Source of the DNA: Methanococcoides sp. LMO-2
GTDB lineage: Archaea > Halobacteriota > Methanosarcinia > Methanosarcinales > Methanosarcinaceae
Direction: 5' to 3'
Length of the DNA: 64,000 nt
NCBI RefSeq assembly: GCF_038432375.1
Contig: NZ_JBCAUS010000003.1
Span: 124,001-188,000, forward strand
Shown: positions 17,527 through 25,051 of the stretch, piece after piece
Layout: every line of letters begins with the position of its first letter
Position numbering within the stretch: position 1 is the first letter of the stretch
Translations under genes and position numbers: made by a program
The notes under the pieces: generated by a model
Told to the model about the DNA's origin: nothing
The model's input: only the letters and a program-made list of their open reading frames with translations
Database searches by the model: none

Positions 17527-18042
17527 ATGGGACGCCCGAGAAAAAGGAGAATGGTAAATTTCGAGCACAATGTACGACATTTCAAGCCTTCAGGCACACG
17601 CCTGAGCGAGCTGGAAGAGATCAACATTACCATTGATGAACTGGAATCATTGAGACTCAGCTATCTTGAAAAAATGAAGCAGGATGCTGCGGCAGAGAAA
17701 ATGCAGATCCACCAGTCCACCTTCCAGAGGACGCTCCAGAGAACGGTGCAGAAGATAGCGGATGCGCTTGTACATGGAAAAGCAATACGAGTAGAAGGAG
17801 GAGATTACACAATGCCAGGAAAGGACGGAACCGGGCCAATGGGCCAGGGACCAGTCGGAGGACAGAATCAGGGACAGGGGCGTGGACAGAGAGGACTCCG
17901 CGGAGGAAGAGGTGCAGGAACTGCCGGACCAGGCGGAGTTTGCGTTTGCACCGGCTGTGGTCATGAAGAGACTCACCAGCCCGGGGTTCCCTGTGCCCAG
18001 ATGACCTGTTCCAAATGCGGCAAGCCCATGGTCAGGAAATGA
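17527..18042 (+). CDS. DUF134 (UPF0251) HTH protein with C-terminal zinc ribbon
   Basis: A 171-residue fusion. Residues 1-95 form the DUF134 DNA-binding domain: MGRPRKRR, then ITIDELESLRLSYLEKMKQ, then AAAEKMQIHQSTFQRTLQRT, a sigma70-like HTH. Residues 98-145 form a Gly/Gln-rich segment beginning MPGKDGTGPMGQGP, the signature that usually starts small separate proteins (DUF5320-like) near Mo/nitrogenase-type cofactor genes. The tail CTGCGHEETHQPGVPCAQMTCSKCGKP provides a Cys-rich metal site. It is probably a transcription regulator with a metal- or redox-responsive tail. The start is fixed by the palindrome just upstream. A radical SAM gene follows after 54 bases and may be cotranscribed. Confidence 0.85.
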   Translation: MGRPRKRRMVNFEHNVRHFKPSGTRLSELEEINITIDELESLRLSYLEKMKQDAAAEKMQIHQSTFQRTLQRTVQKIADALVHGKAIRVEGGDYTMPGKDGTGPMGQGPVGGQNQGQGRGQRGLRGGRGAGTAGPGGVCVCTGCGHEETHQPGVPCAQMTCSKCGKPMVRK

Positions 18043-18096
18043 CCTGTATCGGGAAATAAGAGACTGACTTAAAACTGAATAAAAAATGTGATATAA

Positions 18097-19077
18097 ATGA
18101 AATCAAGGATCATCTACGGACCGATCCTCTCAAGGAGACTTGGGAGGTCGCTTGGAATTGATGTCATCAGGAAGGGCGACTACAGGAAGAACTGCAACTA
18201 CGACTGCGTCTACTGCCAGCTTGGGCATGTGGACTGGAAGATATCGGATCCATCGGAAGTTGCAGACCCTGTCACCACCGAAGAGGTGATCGATGGCATC
18301 ACCAACTATCACAAGAAGGTGGATGACCTTGATTACATCACGTTCTCAGGAACATGTGAACCCACACTGAACCTTCAGATCGGGGACATGATCGACCATA
18401 TACGGGAGATCAGTGATATCCCCATCTGTGTTATCACCAACTCATCCCTCGTGGGCAGGGAGGATGTCAGGAAGAACCTTTCAAAAGCAGACCTCGTGGT
18501 CGCTACCCTGGTCTCAGGGAATGAAGAAACCTTCCGGGCCATCCACAGACCAGCTGAGGGAATCGAGCTTCAGGATATCATCGATGGGCTACGCGAACTG
18601 CAGAAGATGAACGGAGCAAAGCTCTCCATCGAAGTAATGCTTCTGGACTCCAACAACAACTATCCTGTCAATTCCAGCGATGAGGAGGTCGAAAAGCTGA
18701 TCGAAGTCCTAAAGTACATCGACCCGGATGAGATCGAAGTGCTGACCACCAGCCGACCTCCGGCTGAGAAATTTATCGAACCTGTTCCTGAAGCAAGGCT
18801 CAAGGAGATTGCACAAAGGTTCGATGAAGAGCTTGGAAGGGAGAGGGTCAGGCTTGTGCTTAAGGGCCTCAAGAGAAAGCGGTCGAACATAAAGCACGAG
18901 AACCTTGTGGACGAGGTCTATGACCTTATACTCCGCAGGCCGTGTACATTTGAGCAGGTGGTCCAGTCTCTGGATATCGATAAGGAGGAGCTGAGCCCGA
19001 TAATCGGGGGTCTGGTCGGAGAGAAGAAGATCACCGAGATCATGGCTGAGAATGGGACATACTATCGTCCCACATGA
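18097..19077 (+). CDS. Radical SAM protein (COG0731 type) with C-terminal wHTH
   Basis: A 326-residue protein. The radical SAM cluster motif is CNYDCVYCQLG (residues 33-43, CX3CX2C), preceded by GPILSRRLGRSLGID, which is characteristic of the COG0731 group. FSGTCEPTLN is the usual S-adenosylmethionine-binding GGE-like segment. Residues from about 265 (IKHENLVDEVYDLILRRPCTFEQV) form a winged-helix-like domain. The group's substrates are largely unknown; Twy1 of wyosine synthesis is a relative but has extra domains. It probably forms a unit with the DUF134 gene. A terminator overlaps the stop. Confidence 0.85.
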   Translation: MKSRIIYGPILSRRLGRSLGIDVIRKGDYRKNCNYDCVYCQLGHVDWKISDPSEVADPVTTEEVIDGITNYHKKVDDLDYITFSGTCEPTLNLQIGDMIDHIREISDIPICVITNSSLVGREDVRKNLSKADLVVATLVSGNEETFRAIHRPAEGIELQDIIDGLRELQKMNGAKLSIEVMLLDSNNNYPVNSSDEEVEKLIEVLKYIDPDEIEVLTTSRPPAEKFIEPVPEARLKEIAQRFDEELGRERVRLVLKGLKRKRSNIKHENLVDEVYDLILRRPCTFEQVVQSLDIDKEELSPIIGGLVGEKKITEIMAENGTYYRPT

Positions 19078-19092
19078 CTTTTTGTTTTTTTT
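19053..19092 (+). terminator. Terminator overlapping the radical SAM gene end
   Basis: TGGGAC (19053-19058) pairs with GTCCCA (19067-19072), followed by a long T-rich tract. Confidence 0.7.
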
Positions 19093-19101
19093 ACAATTAT
19101 T

Positions 19102-19179
19102 CGGGAGATATGTGTTCCTCCGGGTAAATTGCACTCATCACACTCCATGCAATGAACCTATTAGTCACAATATCTCCCG
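19102..19179. repeat. 78-base nested inverted repeat
   Basis: CGGGAGATAT (19102-19111) pairs with ATATCTCCCG (19170-19179), and with one bulge the arms extend into GTG/CAC. Inside, ATTGCA (19128-19133) pairs with TGCAAT (19148-19153) around a 14-base loop. It encodes no protein. It could be a structured RNA, a small mobile-element relic with terminal repeats, or an operator pair. Confidence 0.5.
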
Positions 19180-19188
19180 TTCATTCTA

Positions 19189-19209
19189 AATTTCCAAAAA
19201 TTGGAAATT
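19189..19209. promoter_or_regulatory. Palindrome AATTTCCAA-AAA-TTGGAAATT
   Basis: Perfect 9-bp arms around AAA, directly after the 78-base inverted repeat and about 140 bases upstream of the gamma carbonic anhydrase gene. It may be a regulator site or a hairpin; nothing shows which protein binds. Confidence 0.45.
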
Positions 19210-19350
19210 GTTTCATAGATCAGAATTCATAAACTCATAAATTCATATATTGCTCATATATAATTCGTCAGACTAATTTGATGCTATCCATAGGACTAAA
19301 TAGCCCGGCATACCACAAATAAAACAGAAATAACTAAGCAGGTGAGACAC

Positions 19351-19866
19351 ATGCTATTAAAATTCAAGGACAAGGAACCGATAGTTGCTGAAACTGCTTT
19401 CATTGCAGATTCCGCAGACATCATCGGAGAGGTGGTCGTAGGTGAGAACTCAAGCATATGGTTCAATGCGGTCCTCAGGGCAGACATGGACAGAATAAAG
19501 ATCGGAAACCGTACAAGCATCCAGGACAATTCAGTTATCCACACTGACCCCTCAACTCCAACCGAGATCGGGGATGATGTGACCGTAGGTCACGGGGCAG
19601 TCCTGCACAGCTGCAGGATCGGAAACAACGTCCTCATAGGAATGAACTCCACAGTGCTTGACGGGGTCGAGATCGGAGATAATTCCATCGTTGGTGCCAA
19701 TGCACTCGTTCCGCCGGGAAAAAAGTTCCCACCCAACAGTGTGATCACAGGAGTGCCGGGGAAGGTACGAAGGGAAGCCACACCTGAGGATGCTGCCATG
19801 ATCAGGGAAAATGCAGCAGAATATGTGGAACTGGCAGCGGAATATAAGAAGCAGCAGAAGAGCTGA
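19351..19866 (+). CDS. Gamma-class carbonic anhydrase family protein
   Basis: A 171-residue left-handed beta-helix protein with hexapeptide repeats (IIGEVV, VGENSSI, IKIGNRTSI, IGNNVLIGM, IGDNSIVGA). The three zinc histidines of the family are present in SVIHTD, VGHGAVLH and LHSCRIG. Members interconvert CO2 and bicarbonate; this short form lacks the acidic loop of Methanosarcina Cam and resembles the CamH/YrdA group, so activity is not certain. I start at ATG 19351 behind AGGTGA rather than at the GTG at 19342. The Fe-S protein gene follows after 45 bases. Confidence 0.85.
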   Translation: MLLKFKDKEPIVAETAFIADSADIIGEVVVGENSSIWFNAVLRADMDRIKIGNRTSIQDNSVIHTDPSTPTEIGDDVTVGHGAVLHSCRIGNNVLIGMNSTVLDGVEIGDNSIVGANALVPPGKKFPPNSVITGVPGKVRREATPEDAAMIRENAAEYVELAAEYKKQQKS

Positions 19867-19911
19867 TCGATCACCACATCTCCGTTAATTGATCAAAAGG
19901 ATTGAGGTTAC

Positions 19912-20715
19912 ATGGAAAAACAACTCAAAGAAGCCCTTCTGGAAAAATGCAGGGAAATGGAGATCCCGCTGGTCGGGGTGGCCAACGTAGAACGCTGGGA
20001 AGAGCCACTGTTCCAGCCCTGGATACCTGAAGAGTTCCACCCCCAGTCCATCTACCCGGAAGCAATGTCTGCCATAGTCATCGGACTGCCTGTCACCCTC
20101 CCAATACTGGAGACCTCCCCGTCTATATATTACAGAGAGCTCTACAGGACGGTGAACAGCCTGCTGGACCAGTACACTTACCGCCTGTCCAACTTCCTTA
20201 CTGAGAAAGGCCACCCGTCCATCTTCGTTCCGAGGGACGGATACGGGTCCATCAAGGTACTTCTGGACAATCCCGTAGCTTTCTTTTCACACCGGCATGC
20301 TGCTTTCCTTGCCGGGCTCGGGAACTTCGGTGTCAACAACACCATCCTTACCCCGGAATACGGACCAAGGGTGCGCTTTGCCACAATCCTCACATCTGCT
20401 GAGCTCGAACCTGATGACATCATGGAAGAGCAGTTGTGCAACCATTGCATGCGTTGTGTCAGGATGTGTCCGTCAAATGCACTGGTGGAAAAGGACTATC
20501 CGGAAGGGATCACCTACAAGAAAGCCTGTGCATCGTTTAGTGATGAGCTGAACAAACGATATATTTCACCCTGCGGGATATGCATAAAGGTCTGCCCGAT
20601 AGGGGAGGACCGCAGGATCTACGGAAGGGAAAATGCTTCGATGTATGAAAAGAAGGACAAGTTCAGGAAATACCACGATGCATGGGAACATGTCCGTTCT
20701 TATGGTGGAAAATGA
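19912..20715 (+). CDS. QueG-like 4Fe-4S double-cluster protein
   Basis: A 267-residue protein related to epoxyqueuosine reductase. Two cluster-binding motifs lie in the C-terminal third: CNHCMRCVRMCPSNAL and, after a spacer, CGICIKVCPIG. The N-terminal part carries FVPRDGYGSIKVLLDNP and LAGLGNFGVNNTILTPEYGP, which match the QueG core. Archaea make archaeosine rather than queuosine, so the true substrate is unlikely to be epoxyqueuosine; related methanogen proteins act as electron carriers or reductive activators. It may be cotranscribed with the carbonic anhydrase-like gene upstream. Confidence 0.8.
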   Translation: MEKQLKEALLEKCREMEIPLVGVANVERWEEPLFQPWIPEEFHPQSIYPEAMSAIVIGLPVTLPILETSPSIYYRELYRTVNSLLDQYTYRLSNFLTEKGHPSIFVPRDGYGSIKVLLDNPVAFFSHRHAAFLAGLGNFGVNNTILTPEYGPRVRFATILTSAELEPDDIMEEQLCNHCMRCVRMCPSNALVEKDYPEGITYKKACASFSDELNKRYISPCGICIKVCPIGEDRRIYGRENASMYEKKDKFRKYHDAWEHVRSYGGK

Positions 20716-20772
20716 ACGGTAAAGAAAAGCTCATTTGAAAATTGAAAATTGAAAATAAAAATGAAAAAAGGA

Positions 20773-21072
20773 TCAAAGTACATCCTTTAAAGCAGCTGCA
20801 GCAGTATAGACACTGCCAACACCACATATGTAATGGGTGACCTTTATTGCCTGCATGACCTCTTCTTTTGTGGCTCCTGCTTCCATTGCCTGTATTGCAA
20901 GGGAAGTTACGCCGTTCACTGCGCCTTTTGATGCATCAAGTGCCATTGCCATAAGGAGCTTGTATTTTAATGGGATGCCATCTTCTTCGAAGGAAGTTAC
21001 ACGTGTCTCCTCAAGAAGCTGGAAAAAGTCTGCATCGGAATCGATAATTACCTGAAGTGGATTTTCTGACAT
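20773..21072 (-). CDS. Carboxymuconolactone decarboxylase (AhpD-like fold) protein
   Basis: A 99-residue helical protein with the CMD core: LLMAMALDASKGAVNGVTSLAIQAMEAGATKEEVMQAI. The position that carries CxxC in peroxidase-active AhpD is ASKGA here, so thiol peroxidase activity is unlikely. Function unknown. It is divergent from the M23-like gene, with 64 bases between starts. A second CMD protein lies behind ferritin at 40950. Confidence 0.8.
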   Translation of the reverse strand: MSENPLQVIIDSDADFFQLLEETRVTSFEEDGIPLKYKLLMAMALDASKGAVNGVTSLAIQAMEAGATKEEVMQAIKVTHYICGVGSVYTAAAALKDVL

Positions 21073-21136
21073 ATTCTGATCACCTTTATTTTAAGACTGA
21101 CAGGAATATATATGAATTTGTTCATAATCAAAATGG

Positions 21137-21688
21137 ATGAGAGCATTCCCATTACCTGAAAAGACAGATAACATTCTCCGGGAGAAAGGTCAAAGCGGCT
21201 CATTCTGGGAGGACAGGAAAGACCGGCACCATTGCGGTATCGACCTTTATGCACCAGAAGGTGAACCTATTCTTGCCATAGAGGAAGGGGAAGTTATCGA
21301 CGTCGATATAATGACATCTCCTGAAATGATCTCTTACTGGAATGAAACATATCATATTATAATCAGGAACCAGTCCGGACTTTTCTGCAAATACGGGGAG
21401 CTTGCTGCCTACAATGTAAAGATCGGGGATACTGTTGAAGCCGGCCAGATAATTGGTCATGTCGGTACTGTGCTGAACAACGAAAAGATAGATTGCAATG
21501 CTCCTGAATACATACAAAAGCTGAAGGACAATAATCCCAGCATGCTCCACTTTGAACTCTGGGAATCCGAGCCTATCGTAGAAGACAGGAATTATCTCGG
21601 TGGGAACTGGTTCGGAGATGAACGACCAGAAAAGCTCCTTGATCCTACTGAATATCTCAAAGACATCGAGTCGAGTAAAAATAAATAA
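21137..21688 (+). CDS. M23-fold protein lacking catalytic histidines
   Basis: A 183-residue LytM/M23-type beta-sheet domain. Zinc ligands are retained: H32 and D36 in HCGID, and H138 in MLHFEL. The two catalytic histidines are not: the usual YAHL segment reads YGEL (E88) and the usual HxH reads M136-L-H138. The middle also has the usual GEVIDVD, IRNQSGLFCKYG and VKIGDTVEAGQIIGHVG. No signal peptide is seen, so it is probably cytoplasmic or leaderless-exported. Archaea of this group lack murein, so a hydrolase role is unlikely; it may be a binding module. It converges on the chagasin-domain regulator with only six bases between stops. Confidence 0.75.
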   Translation: MRAFPLPEKTDNILREKGQSGSFWEDRKDRHHCGIDLYAPEGEPILAIEEGEVIDVDIMTSPEMISYWNETYHIIIRNQSGLFCKYGELAAYNVKIGDTVEAGQIIGHVGTVLNNEKIDCNAPEYIQKLKDNNPSMLHFELWESEPIVEDRNYLGGNWFGDERPEKLLDPTEYLKDIESSKNK

Positions 21689-21694
21689 AAAAGA

Positions 21695-23209
21695 TCACAG
21701 GACCCTGACCGTGAGGTCAAGGGCCTGCTCATATCCTGTGAGGTTCATCCCCGGTTGCATGTATACAGCAGAGATGTTCTGCTCGCCTGCTGCAACCGCT
21801 TCGATCTCCCATTCATGCTGTCCATAAAGGGAGCCTTCTGATTGCAGGATGAACTCTTCCCCTCTTATCTGGAGACCGTCCGTCAGGGTCATGTTCCAGA
21901 CATAGGTATCGGCTCTGGACTCGAACATTCTGATAAGCATCCAGTCGCCTTCTTTTATCTCAATGGCATCACCGTGATAGTAGCCGTCAACAATGAATGC
22001 CGGATATAGCTCACTATCGCCTTCCACAATCAGGGTAATTTCGAAATTCTCTGGCACAGCAGCCTCACCGTTCCAGGAATTATATTCTGCCAATATTGAT
22101 TTCTCACCAGTGGACAGTGCCTCAAAGGTCCAGCCATAGACTGAATCATCATCCGCAGTGCTGTATACCGAGTAGTACCCATAGCCGTCTTCCTTTACGG
22201 ACAGGTCACCTCTTTCTGAAAGAGACCAGTGCCCATCCGACGGTGCATCAAGGTCGATACGTACAATGCTTCCGGCTTTGACAGATACCGTGCTGCCACT
22301 ATCCTCTTCCGTGAAAACATGGTCTGCAGGCATCTTCTCGATCTCAGGGAAAGCGAACTGGTCGTCTTCCGTCGGGGCCATGCCGATGGAAATTGCAGCT
22401 ATCACCACACCGACAAGCATCACCGGTAAAAGGTAGCGTTTCACGGACCTCTTTGTTGAATCGCTGGCGTTGTCATAGTAGCGTCCTTTGAGCATCATCA
22501 AAAGGACAGCGAAGAGACATCCCAGGAAGAACCAGAGAGCAATGTTATCGGAAAAGTTCGAGAAGAATGTATGAATGCTGTCCATTAGATGGGGAGCAGC
22601 TTCCTCTGGAACTGTTTTTGCAACTTCCCCTGCAGCCTCATCAGCAGCAAGCTGTGGAGCCATGTCCATTGGAGCTTCACGCATAACTTCATCTTCAACA
22701 GCAGCTTCCATCATTGCAGGTGCTGAAAGCATGCCTCCATTTTGTATGTCAACTGGTCTTGACAGGTACTGAAGCCCGGCAGCACCAAGAAATGCAGCAC
22801 CGATAACACCAATGTATTGCTGTAGCATGCTGATTATGGAAGCCCTGTTGACATTCATGCTTCCCGGAGCTACAACGATCAGTTTCTGCACCGGCTCGTA
22901 TATCTTGACCTCACGGCCCTTCTCACTCCACTTGATCCTGTGAACCTTGATAAGATCAGCTTCAAGCAGGCTATCAATATTGTACTTGATGGTTGTAATG
23001 GAAAGACCGAGCTTTTTAGAAATATCCGTTGCAGACATCGGTTCTTCGGAAAGAAGGTCCAGGATCTTCAGGGACTTCTCATTGGAAAGCGTCTGTGTGA
23101 TCTTCTTTGAATCCTCATTGAGCGGAAGTACAACTACATTGTCCGAACTGTCCTGATCAGTATCCTCAGGTTCACCCTTGTTCTTTTTATCAACATCATT
23201 AGCGGCCAT
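21695..23209 (-). CDS. Membrane-bound wHTH regulator with two chagasin-like domains
   Basis: A 504-residue, apparently three-helix membrane sensor. Residues 35-115 form an ArsR-type winged helix (LKILDLLSEEPMSATDISKK, then TTIKYNIDSLLEADLIKVH). Hydrophobic helices lie at about 130-150, 222-241 and 258-278, so the HTH faces the cytoplasm and the C-terminus faces outward. Residues 295-395 and 405-504 look like two chagasin (inhibitor I42) folds: an NPTTG-like APSDGHWSL, then YGWTFEALSTGEKSILAEYNSW; and YGQHEWEIEAVAAGEQNISAVY. Chagasins inhibit papain-like peptidases, and archaeal versions may instead bind peptides. The gene is last in a lipoprotein-wHTH-sensor operon, 20 bases after the shorter wHTH gene, whose sequence resembles its N-terminus. 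DNA targets are unknown. Confidence 0.75.
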   Translation of the reverse strand: MAANDVDKKNKGEPEDTDQDSSDNVVVLPLNEDSKKITQTLSNEKSLKILDLLSEEPMSATDISKKLGLSITTIKYNIDSLLEADLIKVHRIKWSEKGREVKIYEPVQKLIVVAPGSMNVNRASIISMLQQYIGVIGAAFLGAAGLQYLSRPVDIQNGGMLSAPAMMEAAVEDEVMREAPMDMAPQLAADEAAGEVAKTVPEEAAPHLMDSIHTFFSNFSDNIALWFFLGCLFAVLLMMLKGRYYDNASDSTKRSVKRYLLPVMLVGVVIAAISIGMAPTEDDQFAFPEIEKMPADHVFTEEDSGSTVSVKAGSIVRIDLDAPSDGHWSLSERGDLSVKEDGYGYYSVYSTADDDSVYGWTFEALSTGEKSILAEYNSWNGEAAVPENFEITLIVEGDSELYPAFIVDGYYHGDAIEIKEGDWMLIRMFESRADTYVWNMTLTDGLQIRGEEFILQSEGSLYGQHEWEIEAVAAGEQNISAVYMQPGMNLTGYEQALDLTVRVL

Positions 23210-23229
23210 GTTCGCACCAGAAGGTTGAT

Positions 23230-23559
23230 TTATACAACCATGTTTTTGTCTTCAGAAGAGAATGCAACGACCTTTTTGGCAGGGCCATAGATATTCTCAT
23301 CCCTCTCCAGACCGGAGGATCTGCTCTTTATCTCCACAAGATCGGAATCCATAAGGGCCCTGACCTTGTCTTCAACTTCCACAAAAGGAAGACCTGTCCT
23401 TTGGGAGATCTCACTGACAGAAAGCGGATCTTCAGAAAGCACTTCCAGTATCCTGAAGGAACCCTCTTTTGAAAGCACTTCAGTTACAGTCCTGGACCCT
23501 TCCGAAATGGGAAGGATCAGGAACTTATCAACATTTATGGCATCCGACGCACATTCCAT
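23230..23559 (-). CDS. ArsR-type wHTH protein, paralogue of the sensor's DNA-binding domain
   Basis: A 109-residue soluble protein. RILEVLSEDPLSVSEISQRT and KVRALMDSDLVEIKSR are the winged-helix core, and the segments before (ILPISEGSRTVTEVLSKEGS) and after (IYGPAKKVVAFSSEDKNMVV) align with residues 25-120 of the downstream sensor. It therefore looks like a duplicated cytoplasmic copy without the membrane and outer domains. It may pair with or compete against the sensor for DNA. It is placed in the same operon, between the lipoprotein and the sensor. Confidence 0.8.
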   Translation of the reverse strand: MECASDAINVDKFLILPISEGSRTVTEVLSKEGSFRILEVLSEDPLSVSEISQRTGLPFVEVEDKVRALMDSDLVEIKSRSSGLERDENIYGPAKKVVAFSSEDKNMVV

Positions 23560-23619
23560 AACAATAGTCCCCTTTTTCTCAATTGTAATTATCGATTAGC
23601 TCATCAAATTATCAGATAA

Positions 23620-24123
23620 TCAGATCATTTCCACATGGACATCGAGCTCATGCATTCCGGGATCCGTAGGTACCGGGTTATGCCAGGTACTGTAATAATC
23701 CCCACTTGAAAGGCTTCCATCGCCATCCACATCCACATGAACTGAAAGTGAATATGTCATTCTTTCGTCAAGCTCAGGATGATAGATCATGTATTCCACC
23801 AGCTGAATGTTGTCAGCATCCATGGAAACATCATCAATGGTATCTTCTGAAATAACAACGGATGCAACATCCTGAAGACTTACATCCTCAACTTCCAGAT
23901 AGATAGTAGCATTGGAGAAAGACTCCACAGGTTCGTCAAAGATGATCATTCCATGAACACCGTTTTCTCCCAGTGCCATATCTCCATTATCTTCACCTGC
24001 TGTTCCATCAGCTTCGCCAGTATCATCTGCCTGCCCATCTGAACCGTTTTCAGTGCAGCCCATTGAAAATGCAGCGGCAGTTACTAACAAAAGCGTCAGG
24101 CCTAATACGAAATATTTTTTCAT
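23620..24123 (-). CDS. Secreted lipoprotein, first gene of the sensor operon
   Basis: A 167-residue precursor. MKKYFVLGLTLLLVTAAAFS is a signal peptide ending in lipobox SMGC, followed by an acidic Gly/Asp-rich linker and a beta-rich domain of about 110 residues (ATIYLEVEDVSLQDVAS, then SLSVHVDVDGDGSLSSGDYY). That domain resembles the YbaY/YscW-like beta-sandwich seen in lipoproteins; GDGSLSSGDY could bind calcium. I start at the second ATG because GAGG is ten bases upstream of it and only one base from the first. A good TATA box lies at 24164-24173. It may be the ligand-binding partner of the chagasin-domain sensor; inference from position. Confidence 0.75.
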   Translation of the reverse strand: MKKYFVLGLTLLLVTAAAFSMGCTENGSDGQADDTGEADGTAGEDNGDMALGENGVHGMIIFDEPVESFSNATIYLEVEDVSLQDVASVVISEDTIDDVSMDADNIQLVEYMIYHPELDERMTYSLSVHVDVDGDGSLSSGDYYSTWHNPVPTDPGMHELDVHVEMI

Positions 24124-24163
24124 TTTTGTCATTCCTCATTATTAACTAAATGAACAAATGATC

Positions 24164-24173
24164 CGTAGATATA
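24164..24173 (-). promoter_or_regulatory. TATA box of the lipoprotein-wHTH-sensor operon
   Basis: GATATATATC on the minus strand, about 40 bases upstream of the chosen start, is a good archaeal TATA element and itself palindromic. The 60- and 20-base gaps that follow in the operon hold no obvious second promoter. Confidence 0.55.
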
Positions 24174-24253
24174 TATCATTTATTTAAGCTACAAAATAAT
24201 TCGTAGTCTTCTGAGCAGGAAATATCGTGAAAAAAAAGAAAATTATGGGTTGA

Positions 24254-25051
24254 TCAGGAACTTGTTGACTTGAAAACATCTTCCTTAAGGATGCCATAAT
24301 CATCAAAACTAAAACGCATGGTCATGAAGATACCAATGGCCACCGTCATCACAGTGGATACATAGATACCAACCATAATAGCCATCTGGTACTTGATCGC
24401 AAGGATAGGACTGGAACCTGCGATGATCTGACCGGTCATCATTCCAGGTAATGCAACCAAACCGATCGTTGACATGCTTGCAATTGAAGGTTTCAGTGCA
24501 AGATTGAGACTTTTTCTGGCATAGGGAAGAATTGCTTCATGCTTTTTTGCACCCAGTGACAGGCTGTACAAGTAACGGTTCTCGTTCCTCCTGATCGTAT
24601 CATAGAAGTTACTGATACTCACGATGTTCCCCCTCAGAGAATTACCAAGGAACATACCGAATATAGGGATCAGGTATCTGGCATCAAAGAGGTGGTCAAG
24701 GTTTACCACGAAAGCATTGAAGTAAAGTATCACCAGGAAATTACCTATTATAAACGAAGCAAGTGTCGGTAATAATAGTTTCCTGAGGTCAAGACCGACA
24801 TCATTAATGGTGGAATGGGTTGCTGCAAGAACCATTACCAATAGCCATAGAAGATTTACGATCGAATTGTTAAGGTCAAAGAGCACTGTAAGGAAAACTC
24901 CCACAAAAGCAAGTTGTACGATCATCCTTGAAGCTGAAACGATCGTCTCATGGATTATGCCAAGCTTAAGGTAGTGGCTCACAAGAAGAGGAATCACGAG
25001 CAACAGGAAACAGGCTACAAGGGACAGGTAACCAATGTCAACAGCATCCAT
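24254..25051 (-). CDS. fetB: UPF0014 / FetB-type ABC transporter permease
   Basis: A 265-residue integral membrane protein with about seven hydrophobic helices. Family signatures are SASRMIVQLAFVGVFL, IFGMFLGNSLRGN, LSLGAKKHEAILPYARKSL and GLVALPGMMTGQIIAGSSP. Characterised FetAB in bacteria exports iron and raises oxidative-stress resistance; whether that is the substrate here is unknown. It begins one base after the stop of fetA, so the two are translationally linked. No binding protein is nearby, as is normal for this family. Confidence 0.88.
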   Translation of the reverse strand: MDAVDIGYLSLVACFLLLVIPLLVSHYLKLGIIHETIVSASRMIVQLAFVGVFLTVLFDLNNSIVNLLWLLVMVLAATHSTINDVGLDLRKLLLPTLASFIIGNFLVILYFNAFVVNLDHLFDARYLIPIFGMFLGNSLRGNIVSISNFYDTIRRNENRYLYSLSLGAKKHEAILPYARKSLNLALKPSIASMSTIGLVALPGMMTGQIIAGSSPILAIKYQMAIMVGIYVSTVMTVAIGIFMTMRFSFDDYGILKEDVFKSTSS

